Assembly (NCBI GenBank): GCA_910587105.1
Contig: CAJUMB010000059.1
Span: 1-20,144 of the forward strand
Source: an uncultured Lachnospiraceae bacterium
GTDB lineage: Bacteria > Bacillota > Clostridia > Lachnospirales > Lachnospiraceae
DNA: 20,144 bases
Direction of reading: 5' to 3'
In this document: positions 14,258-20,144 of the stretch, in pieces
How the letters are laid out: every line of letters starts with the position of its first letter
How positions within the stretch are numbered: position 1 is the first letter of the stretch
Notes under the pieces: model-generated
Databases searched by the model: none
What the model was told of the DNA's origin: nothing
Seen by the model: the letters and a program-made list of their open reading frames with translations, nothing else
Translations under genes and position numbers: made by a program

Positions 14258-14863
14258 ATGGAAGAATCAAATTTTGAACCGGACAGAAATGCAGGCAAAG
14301 ACTCTCTGTCAATGATTATCCTGGCGGGAGGACTCAGCCGCCGTATGGGAACAGATAAATCTGATTTGCGATACCGGGACCAGACATTTCTGGATATACA
14401 GATAGAAAAAGGGCGGAAACTGGGGATTGAGGATATCCTGGTGTCAGGTTACCGGGGGTTAGAGTGCCAGGTACCGGTGGTTATGGACCGTCTGAAAGAG
14501 CGGGGGCCGCTGGGAGGAATGGAAGCATGTTTTGGCTGTGCACGTCATGAGCGCTGTCTGGTGTTGAGTGTGGATACGCCTCTTGTTTCAGTTTCCGAAC
14601 TGCAGAAATTAATTCAAAGAGATAGGGAAAGCAGTAATTTGATTACGATTCTCCGGCACGGAGAAAAACAAGAGCCTCTGATTGGTGTTTACAGTACAAT
14701 GCTGTCAGAAAGTATTGCGGCGGCTCTGGCCAAAGGAAATGGTTCTGTATTTGCATTTTTGAAAAAAACAGGATATGGTGAATACGAAAGTACAGGGAAT
14801 GAACTTCAGTTCCAAAATATTAATGAAAAGGCAGATTACCGCAGGCTTCAGGAAAAATTGTAG
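14258..14863 (+). CDS. mobA: molybdenum cofactor guanylyltransferase
   Basis: MobA attaches GMP from GTP to molybdopterin to give the bis-MGD form used by enzymes such as formate dehydrogenase. The 201-residue protein is close to the family norm. It has the nucleotide-binding motif LAGGLSRRMGTDKSDL (22-37), the guanine-binding segment ERGPLGGM (81-88) and the metal-binding Asp106 in LSVDTPLVS. ATG 14258 has only a weak purine-rich site (AGAAGAAAG) directly after the palindromic mini-element, so the original leader may have been altered by that insertion. It heads a Mo-cofactor/formate group with the channel and MOSC-MogA genes downstream, but those have their own promoter. Confidence 0.93.
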   Translation: MEESNFEPDRNAGKDSLSMIILAGGLSRRMGTDKSDLRYRDQTFLDIQIEKGRKLGIEDILVSGYRGLECQVPVVMDRLKERGPLGGMEACFGCARHERCLVLSVDTPLVSVSELQKLIQRDRESSNLITILRHGEKQEPLIGVYSTMLSESIAAALAKGNGSVFAFLKKTGYGEYESTGNELQFQNINEKADYRRLQEKL

Positions 14864-14937
14864 AATGCATTTGTTCAATTCAAACGGTAAAATCAGCCTT
14901 TAAACAGGTAGTTATTGTCTATTTTGCTAAAAAAATA

Positions 14938-14966
14938 TTGACAAAAAGTGAAATTCAAGATATACT
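14938..14966 (+). promoter_or_regulatory. strong sigma-A promoter of the formate/nitrite channel gene
   Basis: TTGACA (14938-14943) and TATACT (14961-14966) with an ideal 17-bp spacer lie about 314 bp upstream of the channel ATG, leaving an unusually long leader. From the mobA stop to this promoter (14864-14937) I see nothing further. Confidence 0.85.
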
Positions 14967-15111
14967 GAATAAAGCATCAGCGTTGTCTGTATTTGATGAC
15001 GGGGTGAGAGATTGAGTAATTAGCTGTGTTTTATAATACTGTTGTGAAGACAAAGACTAATGTTTAATGGCCATATATGGGTCTGAAATACCTCCAAACG
15101 ACGGTGGGAAA

Positions 15112-15250
15112 ACAAGGCTTTTTACTAAATATATGCGGAGTATTTTCTACAGACGCTTTGTGGAGAGGCACTGTAGTAAAGGAATACTCCGCATAGAAAG
15201 CACCTTGTAAAAATCAATCTGTAAAAACATGAGGCTTTTTATAGGTTGAT
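15112..15250 (+). ncRNA. structured 5' leader of the channel gene, candidate cis-regulatory RNA
   Basis: The leader can fold into a long stem in three sections. ACAAGG (15112-15117) pairs with CCTTGT (15203-15208), continued by CTTT/AAAG past a CA bulge. A perfect 13-bp helix TATGCGGAGTATT/AATACTCCGCATA (15132-15144/15183-15195) follows. CTACAG/CTGTAG (15147-15152/15171-15176) then closes an 18-nt loop. A second hairpin (15213-15227/15236-15250) has 15 bp including two G-U pairs and an 8-nt loop, and ends 16 nt before the GGGGGG ribosome site. GTAAAAA occurs twice (15207, 15221) and can pair with TTTTTAC at 15119 or TTTTTAT at 15236, so the folds can compete. I do not recognise a known riboswitch class. 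A palindromic repeat insertion is the alternative explanation for the 13-bp helix. Confidence 0.5.
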
Positions 15251-15279
15251 AAATAATATTATAAAGGGGGGAATTTACT

Positions 15280-16092
15280 ATGATGAATTCACCAGCGGAA
15301 ATCGCTAAAAATTATGTACCCATCGGTAAAGGCAAGGCCAATATGAAGGCCAGCAAATTGTTTGTTCTGGGTATTCTGGCCGGAATCTTTATTGCAATTG
15401 CAGGTGTTGGCGCGTCAACAGCATCCACCAGTCTGTCAGGTTCTGTAGGAAAACTGGTAGGTGCCTGTGTATTCCCGGCTGGACTGACATTGGTAATCCT
15501 GGCTGGAAGTGAATTGTTTACCGGTAACTGCCTCATTATTATTTCTGTACTGGAAAAAGAAGCCTCTGTTGTCAATATGCTGCGCAATTGGGTGATTGTG
15601 TATCTGGGCAACTTTGTAGGAAGTATTTTTGTGGCATGGGGCGTAAGTGCCTGTCATCAGCTCAGTTTGTTTGATAATGCACTGGGCGGAGCTACAATCA
15701 ATACTGCAGTGGCAAAAGTTTCCATGTCCTTTGGGGATGCATTTTTGAAAGGCGTATTCTGTAATATGCTGGTATGCCTGGCTGTATGGTTAGGATTTTC
15801 ATCTAAGACTGCCGCAGGTAAAATCGCTGCACTGTTCTATCCGATTATGGTATTCGTACTCAGCGGATTTGAGCATAGTATTGCTAATATGTTCTATGGC
15901 CCAGCAGGTCTGTTCGCAATGGGCAATGCCGACTATCTGGCAGCAGCAACAGCTGACACAGCAAAATTGACATGGGGAGCATTCTTCGTGAACAACTTAA
16001 TTCCTGTAACATTGGGAAATATTGTGGGCGGCGCAGTACTTGTTGGTTTGGTATATTGGTACATTTACTTAAAGGATGATAAAAAGGCGTAA
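15280..16092 (+). CDS. formate/nitrite transporter (FNT) family channel
   Basis: FNT proteins are pentameric channels for formate, nitrite or hydrosulfide. The 270-residue protein has the six-helix aquaporin-like pattern: AGSELFTGN (75-83) in the first broken helix, and NMLVCLAVW and NLIPVTLGNIVGG in the second half. The conserved central His199 is in GFEHSIANM. GGGGGG lies 8 nt before ATG 15280; ATG 15283 is an equal alternative. It is a single-gene transcript with a strong promoter, a long structured leader and its own terminator. Placement between mobA and the MOSC-MogA gene suggests formate exchange linked to a molybdenum- or tungsten-dependent formate dehydrogenase encoded elsewhere. Sequence alone does not separate FocA, NirC and FdhC types. 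Confidence 0.93.
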   Translation: MMNSPAEIAKNYVPIGKGKANMKASKLFVLGILAGIFIAIAGVGASTASTSLSGSVGKLVGACVFPAGLTLVILAGSELFTGNCLIIISVLEKEASVVNMLRNWVIVYLGNFVGSIFVAWGVSACHQLSLFDNALGGATINTAVAKVSMSFGDAFLKGVFCNMLVCLAVWLGFSSKTAAGKIAALFYPIMVFVLSGFEHSIANMFYGPAGLFAMGNADYLAAATADTAKLTWGAFFVNNLIPVTLGNIVGGAVLVGLVYWYIYLKDDKKA

Positions 16093-16102
16093 TACATAGA
16101 GG

Positions 16103-16146
16103 CAGCGGGAGGCATTTTCCTGAGGAAAGTGCTTCCCGCTGTTTCT
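16103..16146 (+). terminator. intrinsic terminator of the formate/nitrite channel gene
   Basis: An 18-bp stem with two G-U pairs (16103-16120 with 16124-16141, starting CAGCGGGA and ending TCCCGCTG) closes a 3-nt loop and is followed by TTTCT. It is 10 bp downstream of the channel stop. A TATAAT just beyond it (16150-16155) could be a -10 box for the MOSC gene, but no good -35 is present. Confidence 0.8.
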
Positions 16147-16210
16147 GTCTATAATAATAAGAGACGGGCTGCGTGCCTCGCAACAAAACTATTTGCAGGA
16201 GGATTTTGTA

Positions 16211-17149
16211 ATGGGAAAAATACTGGCAATTTGTATCAGTGAAAAAAAGGGAATACAGAAATCACCCATAGATTCGGCTGTACTGCTAGAGGACTGGGGA
16301 ATTGAAGGGGACGCCCACGGCGGAAAGTGGCACCGCCAGGTGAGCCTTTTGTCCTTTGAGAAAATAGAGGACTTCCGTGCCAAGGGCGCAGACGTTGATT
16401 TTGGCGCATTCGGTGAAAATCTGGTGGTAGAGGGATTTGACCTGAGGAAAATACCTGTAGGTTCCAGATTTCAGATTGGGGATGCCCTTCTGGAGCTCAC
16501 CCAGATCGGAAAAGAGTGTCACAGCCACTGTGCCATTTTCCACGCGGTGGGCGACTGCATTATGCCCAGAGAGGGAGTATTTACCAAAGTGTTGAAGGGC
16601 GGTTCCATTAAAGTGGGAGATGAGATCCAGTTGCTGCCCCTTCCCGATGACCGTCCATTTACAGCAGCAATCGTCACTTTAAGTGATAAAGGCTCTCAGG
16701 GTGAAAGGGAGGATAAAAGCGGGCCGGCCATACAGGAGATACTGGAAAAGGAGGGGTACAGTGTGATAGAAACTCTGTTGCTTCCAGACGGAATTCAGCC
16801 TCTGGCTTCACAGCTTTCCAGGCTGGCAGACCAGCGGCAGGTGAATGTGATTTTCACCACAGGAGGAACCGGATTTTCAGAGCGGGATCTCACGCCGGAA
16901 GCAACCATACAGGTGTGTGACCGTATGGCAAATGGAATCGCGGAAGCTATGCGGCAGTATTCCCTGACTATCACAGGCAGGGCCATGCTCAGCCGGGCCG
17001 TATCCGGTATCCGGAAAAAAACTTTGATCGTAAACCTGCCGGGAAGTCCCAAGGCAGTGAAGGAAAGCTTAGAGTATATTCTGCCCCAGCTGGATCACGG
17101 ATTAGATATCCTGCGGGGAACTGGGGGAGAGTGCGGAAGTTCAAAATAA
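16211..17149 (+). CDS. MOSC domain-MogA/MoaB fusion, molybdenum cofactor enzyme
   Basis: The 312-residue protein joins two domains. Residues 1-142 form a MOSC domain (GIEGDAHGGKWHRQVSLLS, FGENL, and the conserved cysteine region IGKECHSHC with Cys103), related to the Mo-cofactor sulfurase C-terminal sulfur carrier. Residues 150-310 form a MogA/MoaB molybdopterin adenylyltransferase domain with TTGGTGFSERDLTPE (216-230) and the NLPGSPKA loop (275-282). Such fusions are known in Clostridia and are expected to act in activation or delivery of molybdopterin. AGGAGG precedes ATG 16211 by 8 nt; the upstream in-frame TTG overlaps that site and is rejected. It lies after a terminator, so it probably has its own weak promoter. 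Confidence 0.93.
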   Translation: MGKILAICISEKKGIQKSPIDSAVLLEDWGIEGDAHGGKWHRQVSLLSFEKIEDFRAKGADVDFGAFGENLVVEGFDLRKIPVGSRFQIGDALLELTQIGKECHSHCAIFHAVGDCIMPREGVFTKVLKGGSIKVGDEIQLLPLPDDRPFTAAIVTLSDKGSQGEREDKSGPAIQEILEKEGYSVIETLLLPDGIQPLASQLSRLADQRQVNVIFTTGGTGFSERDLTPEATIQVCDRMANGIAEAMRQYSLTITGRAMLSRAVSGIRKKTLIVNLPGSPKAVKESLEYILPQLDHGLDILRGTGGECGSSK

Positions 17150-17176
17150 GAGAATAGTACTGGGGACCCATACAAA

Positions 17177-18772
17177 ATGGCAAAGAAATTTAATGTGACA
17201 GGGGTGTGTATCCCGGAATTACACTATATGATAAATCTCAGCAGCCGGCTTGAGAAGATAAAAGACATGGTGGACCAGGGCCTCTACTTTACCATCAATC
17301 GGGCCAGACAGTACGGCAAAACTACCACGCTGATAGCCCTGGAGCGTTATCTGCAGAAGGATTATCATGTGGTATCCATGGATTTTCAGGTGTTTGACAG
17401 CAGTAAATTTCGAAACGGCAATATATTTTCCATGACGTTTGCCAGGTTCTTTCTGCGGGAATTTATCAGAAATCCTCTGCCTGCTGACAAAGTGCTTCAA
17501 AAAGAGATAGAACAGCTCCAGGAATATGCGGCAGAAGGAAGCGGTTTTGAGCTGACAGAACTTTTCGAAAGCATTATGAGTATCTGCGCTGCATTAGATA
17601 AACCCATTGTACTGATGATCGACGAGATCGACAGCGCGGCAGATAATCAAGTGTTTCTTGACTTTCTCGCACAGCTTCGCGGTTATTACATCCAGCGCGC
17701 AAAGCAGGCCTCATTCTGGTCAGTGATTCTTGCAGGTGTCCATGATGTGAGAAATCTCAAACGAAAACTGCGTCCCGGGGAGGAACACAAAGTGAACAGC
17801 CCCTGGAATATCGCAGCCGACTTCCAGGTGGATATGAGCTTCTCTGAAGCAGAAATCGCCCAAATGCTCCGTGAATACGAAAACGATTTCCACACAGGCA
17901 TGGACATCCATGAGATGGCCAGCCTGCTCTATGACTGCACGTCGGGTTATCCTTATCTTGTGTCCAGGCTCTGTAAATTATTAGACGAAGAAGTGGGCCG
18001 CACCAGAAAATCCAAATCAGTTGCCTGGACATTAAATGGCTTTATAGAGGCAAACCGCATTCTGACGGCTGAAAAGAATACGCTGTTCGAGTCTCTGATC
18101 GGAAAAGTAATCAATTACCCAGAATTGGACCGTATCCTGAGAGACAAAATATTCCGCGGTCAGACCGTGGCATACACAGCCGCCAATCCGGTGATAGACC
18201 TGGCCGTCATGTTCGGCATCATAAAGAATGAGAATGGCTCAGCAGTACCGGCAAATAAAGTATTTGCCAAAGTGCTCTCAGACTACTACCTGTCCCTGGA
18301 TGAAATCAAGAGCCTGGAGATCTATCAGGAAGCCCTGAAAGACAAAAATCAGTTTGTAGACAACGGGAAGCTGAACATGAGGCTGCTCATAAAAAAATTC
18401 ATCCAGCACTTTACCGATTTATATGGTCACAGAGGAGAGCAGTTCATTGAAAAAGAAGGCAGAAAATACTTCCTGCTGTACCTCCGCCCTGTGATCAGCG
18501 GAATTGGCCATTATTCCATGGAGGCAGTGACAGGAAGCGATACAAGAACAGACCTGATTGTGTACTACCACGAAGAAATATTTATTATAGAAACAAAAAT
18601 CTGGCGGGGAGAAAAGGCACACCAGAGGGGAGAACAGCAGCTGTTGGGCTATATGGAGCACTATCACCAGCAGGAGGGATATCTTCTCATCTTTAATTTT
18701 AACCAGACAAAAAAACGGGGAATGAAAGAAATCCGGATAAACGGCAGGACTTTGATTGAGGCGGTGGTATAA
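17177..18772 (+). CDS. AAA-type ATPase with C-terminal PD-(D/E)XK nuclease-like domain
   Basis: The 531-residue protein has an ATPase domain (about 1-290). Its P-loop is the abbreviated RARQYGKTTT (42-51), Walker B is PIVLMIDEID (143-152), and a sensor-like ILAGVHD (184-190) follows. After a helical linker, residues about 400-530 carry a nuclease-like core: YFLLYL, then TDL with Asp459, then IIETKIW with Glu472 and Lys474, and Gln487/Gln488 in GEQQLLGYM. This layout matches the large clostridial and Bacteroides families of AAA-ATPase-like proteins with a PDDEXK_9-like (DUF1703-type) tail, which have no agreed function; mobile-element or defence roles are suggested only. The ribosome site is weak (GGGGA). 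It begins 27 bp after MOSC-MogA but is unrelated in function. Decayed relatives of this superfamily lie directly downstream. Confidence 0.85.
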   Translation: MAKKFNVTGVCIPELHYMINLSSRLEKIKDMVDQGLYFTINRARQYGKTTTLIALERYLQKDYHVVSMDFQVFDSSKFRNGNIFSMTFARFFLREFIRNPLPADKVLQKEIEQLQEYAAEGSGFELTELFESIMSICAALDKPIVLMIDEIDSAADNQVFLDFLAQLRGYYIQRAKQASFWSVILAGVHDVRNLKRKLRPGEEHKVNSPWNIAADFQVDMSFSEAEIAQMLREYENDFHTGMDIHEMASLLYDCTSGYPYLVSRLCKLLDEEVGRTRKSKSVAWTLNGFIEANRILTAEKNTLFESLIGKVINYPELDRILRDKIFRGQTVAYTAANPVIDLAVMFGIIKNENGSAVPANKVFAKVLSDYYLSLDEIKSLEIYQEALKDKNQFVDNGKLNMRLLIKKFIQHFTDLYGHRGEQFIEKEGRKYFLLYLRPVISGIGHYSMEAVTGSDTRTDLIVYYHEEIFIIETKIWRGEKAHQRGEQQLLGYMEHYHQQEGYLLIFNFNQTKKRGMKEIRINGRTLIEAVV

Positions 18773-18859
18773 TTCAGGGGAATCTATTTGAATCCAGATA
18801 ACAGAGGGTTTGGGAAAATCCATGGCACTGGAAATGTTTGCTGCTCATTACAGCCGGGG

Positions 18860-19110
18860 GCTGTGATTCGGCGGAATTGCAATCTCAGCACAAAGTATGA
18901 CTGCTGATTCATCTGGGCTATCTGGGCTGCGATTCTGAGAGAGAAGAAGCATTCATTCCTAATAAAAAGAGTCATAGAGAATTTATAAATACCATGAGCA
19001 CCGGAGGCTGGCAGGCGGTGATATATGTCCTGAAAGATTGAGAAAAACTTCTGGAAGACACCTTAGGTGGCGGTGAAAAAATTTTAATTGAAACAGAGAG
19101 GACGATATAA
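18860..19110 (+). pseudogene. decayed AAA-ATPase/PD-(D/E)XK family gene fragment
   Basis: Starting at 18901 one frame reads LLIHLGYLGCDSEREEAFIP, then NKKSHREFINTMSTGGWQ and further to a TGA at 19039-19041. After this stop the same frame continues EKLLEDTLGGGEKILIE to TAA 19108-19110. The LLxHLGYL-x-D, IPNxEI-REF and SExLLEDT patterns are the hallmark of the region before the nuclease domain in AAA-ATPase_like/PDDEXK_9 proteins. A further short match (NLSTKYD) lies in another frame at 18881-18901, implying a frameshift at about 18901. Both the ATPase part and the nuclease tail are gone. Similarity is recognised from memory of the family and needs a translated search. Confidence 0.65.
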
Positions 19111-19113
19111 CAC

Positions 19114-19155
19114 GGCTGTAAAAAGTCTGTCGATTTCGACCGTTTCTTTACAGCC
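19114..19155. repeat. nested inverted repeat between two facing pseudogenes
   Basis: GGCTGTAAA (19114-19122) pairs with TTTACAGCC (19147-19155), with an inner GTCG/CGAC stem (19129-19132/19137-19140) around ATTT. There is no T tract immediately after either arm, so this is a possible bidirectional terminator of poor quality or a repeat end. Confidence 0.45.
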
Positions 19156-19181
19156 AATATTTTCCTAAAGCGCCTTATATT

Positions 19182-19453
19182 CTAACAGAAAAACGTCCCA
19201 ACTCTACAAGAGTGCTCTTTTGTTTTCTTGTTATAGCAAATAGCCAATACCCTCAGCGAGAATTCTTCCTGTATATTTTGGCGTTTCGTCTAATTTTCCC
19301 ATAAAGCGAAATACATAATTTCTGTTTTTAATCGTCGAATGGCATTTTCCAGGGTATCATTTACTTTTTCATCATAGACGCAAAACGGGAGGACAGTTCT
19401 TTATTTGGGATAGACACATATCCATTTCTGGAGGTCAGCAGACCATAGCCTTC
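19182..19453 (-). pseudogene. second decayed AAA-ATPase/PD-(D/E)XK family fragment, opposite strand
   Basis: Read leftward, 19453 onward gives EGYGLLTSRNGYVSIPNKEL then SSRFASMMKK and a stop, matching the segment before the nuclease domain of this family. An overlapping frame gives NDTLENAIRRLKTEI, another gives GKLDETPKYTGRILAEGIGY, and the last gives CYNKKTKEHSCRVG to TAG at 19182-19184. The order NAI-Q-IK, PKYTGxILAVGIxY and DKKTKxHxCxVE is that of the C-terminal end of AAA-ATPase_like/PDDEXK_9 proteins. The core of the nuclease domain between SSRFASM and NDTLEN is deleted and at least two frameshifts are present. The call rests on family patterns known to me, not a search. Confidence 0.65.
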
Positions 19454-19512
19454 GGCGGATTTACAGAAGAAAGGGCTGAGGCAAGCCCGACCTCCCTTGG
19501 ATTGTTCTGTCT

Positions 19513-19671
19513 TTATTTCTGGTCTTTAGCGGTCGCTATCTTGTCCAGTAGTTCTACAATCTCATCTGTAGTATACGCTTTCTTTTCTGCCTGAGAGAAA
19601 ATCAGTCTCAACATATAAAGTCTGGTATGTTCGTTTTTTTATCCTGCGTGATGATAAAATAATTTTTTCAT
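19513..19671 (-). pseudogene. broken small gene downstream of hicA-like gene, unrecognised
   Basis: ATG 19671 has an excellent GGAGG site 9 nt upstream. The frame reads MKKLFYHHAG, then a TAA stop (19639-19641), then in the same frame KNEHTRLYMLRLIFSQAEKK and AYTTDEIVELLDKIATAKDQ to TAA 19513-19515. The second part looks like genuine coding sequence, so either a nonsense mutation or a small frameshift broke one 52-residue gene, or a deletion fused two fragments. Its position directly after hicA is where a hicB antitoxin gene would be expected, but beyond MKKLFYH I see no HicB similarity. Confidence 0.45.
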
Positions 19672-19890
19672 GATACATAACCTCCATTTTGGACAGCAGG
19701 TTATTTTAAGACCAGCCTGTTTCAATATAGCCTGATCCAGACCCTTTTTCAAGCCTGTGCTGTAATAAGGAGCTTCGGTCTGATGCCCAGTCTCATCATT
19801 CCTCATTTTTACATGGGAACCGTTGTGTCCGACTATCTTAAAACCGTTTTTCTTGAAATATTTTATCATCTCATGCGGTGTCAATGGCAT
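19639..19890 (-). CDS. hicA: HicA-family mRNA interferase toxin with frameshifted C-terminus
   Basis: From ATG 19890 the first 62 residues are a HicA double-stranded-RNA-binding-like domain: MPLTPHEMIKYFKKNGFKIV, then GHNGSHVKMRNDETG with the catalytic His of GSH, then LKKGLDQAILKQAGLK. HicA toxins cut mRNAs and are held in check by HicB. The family normally ends at about QAGLK. Here the run CTTAAAATAA has one A too many, so the stop TAA falls out of frame and 21 extra residues are read, through the start of the next gene, to TAA at 19639. The native gene therefore probably ended near 19704. Longer in-frame starts (19995, 19932) lack ribosome sites. No intact antitoxin gene is seen beside it. 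Confidence 0.75.
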   Translation of the reverse strand: MPLTPHEMIKYFKKNGFKIVGHNGSHVKMRNDETGHQTEAPYYSTGLKKGLDQAILKQAGLKITCCPKWRLCIMKKLFYHHAG

Positions 19891-20073
19891 CTTAATGTAT
19901 CTTTTTTCCTTATCGTGATTAATTTCACACATATTGATACGTGTATTAATAACAATACATGAACGGATTATGAATAAGTGAAAAAAGGCTTTCATAAAAA
20001 AGTAATTTATGGAAATTTTTTCGAGTGTTGACGTAACTAAAACCGTAAATATGCGTTTTTTCTGACAGCGGAC

Positions 20074-20113
20074 AAAAGGGGTGGGGATAAATTCTTGAAT
20101 TTATCCCCACCCC
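20074..20113 (-). terminator. strong intrinsic terminator for a leftward gene outside the window
   Basis: A perfect 16-bp stem (GGGGTGGGGATAAATT at 20078-20093 with its complement at 20098-20113) closes a CTTG loop. On the minus strand it is followed by TTTTG. It should end a leftward transcript entering from beyond 20144; no coding part of that gene is visible here. On the plus strand there is no T tract. A further small hairpin (AAACCGC/GCGG-GTTT, about 20121-20143) lies at the window edge. The stretch 19996-20073 shows nothing I can name. Confidence 0.6.
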
Positions 20114-20144
20114 CCTGTGTGAAACCGCCAAACTGCGGGTTTTA

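Noticed and set aside
15112..15208. T-box or TPP/SAM/cobalamin riboswitch in the channel leader
   Set aside because: None of the conserved core sequences of these classes (for example the AGGGTGGNACCGCG of T-boxes) could be found.
20041..20144. CRISPR repeat or tRNA at the right edge
   Set aside because: Hairpins are present but there are no repeated units with spacers and no cloverleaf; the T run on the minus strand fits a terminator.

Overview
The window looks like chromosome of an anaerobic, spore-forming Clostridia species, most likely Lachnospiraceae. This is inferred from the gene order pyrH-frr-uppS-cdsA-dxr-rseP, a Csp-type subtilisin, strong AGGAGG ribosome binding sites, moderate GC by eye and typical Lachnospiraceae small Cys/Gly-rich and lipoprotein genes. 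No rRNA, tRNA or CRISPR array was seen.

Left end (1-1364): the debris of a mobile or accessory segment. A minus-strand operon encodes a membrane-anchored MerR regulator, a small PLDc_N-type membrane protein and an ABC transporter ATPase that stops inside its Walker A motif. It faces the last ~45 codons of a tyrosine recombinase on the plus strand. The operon promoter has the 19-bp spacer and dyad typical of MerR control.

1365-6026: probable spore/envelope genes. These are a short basic protein, a Cys/Gly-rich hydrophobic small protein downstream of a CspB-like subtilisin with an intact triad, a Ser/Thr-rich lipoprotein, a second compact AprX-like subtilisin, and an orphan SmtB-type zinc-sensing ArsR repressor.

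6027-12687: a long plus-strand operon. A strong promoter (6219-6246) precedes a lipoprotein gene. This is followed by UMP kinase, ribosome recycling factor, undecaprenyl pyrophosphate synthase, CDP-diglyceride synthase, DXP reductoisomerase and the RseP site-2 protease. The operon therefore joins nucleotide, translation, isoprenoid/cell-wall lipid, phospholipid and envelope-stress functions.

12688-17149: a SpoIID-like peptidoglycan-binding spore protein, then a molybdenum cofactor/formate group: mobA, a formate/nitrite channel and a MOSC-MogA fusion. A perfect 21-bp inverted repeat of mini-transposon type lies just upstream of mobA. The formate/nitrite channel has a strong sigma-A promoter and a ~310-nt leader with two long hairpins; this leader is the best candidate here for an undescribed regulatory element.

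17150-20144: an accessory zone. It holds an intact AAA-type ATPase with a C-terminal PD-(D/E)XK nuclease domain, and two facing decayed fragments of relatives of the AAA-ATPase/PD-(D/E)XK superfamily that no simple ORF scan shows. It also holds a hicA-like toxin gene whose stop codon appears lost by a one-base slip and whose partner gene is broken, and a strong minus-strand terminator from a gene to the right.
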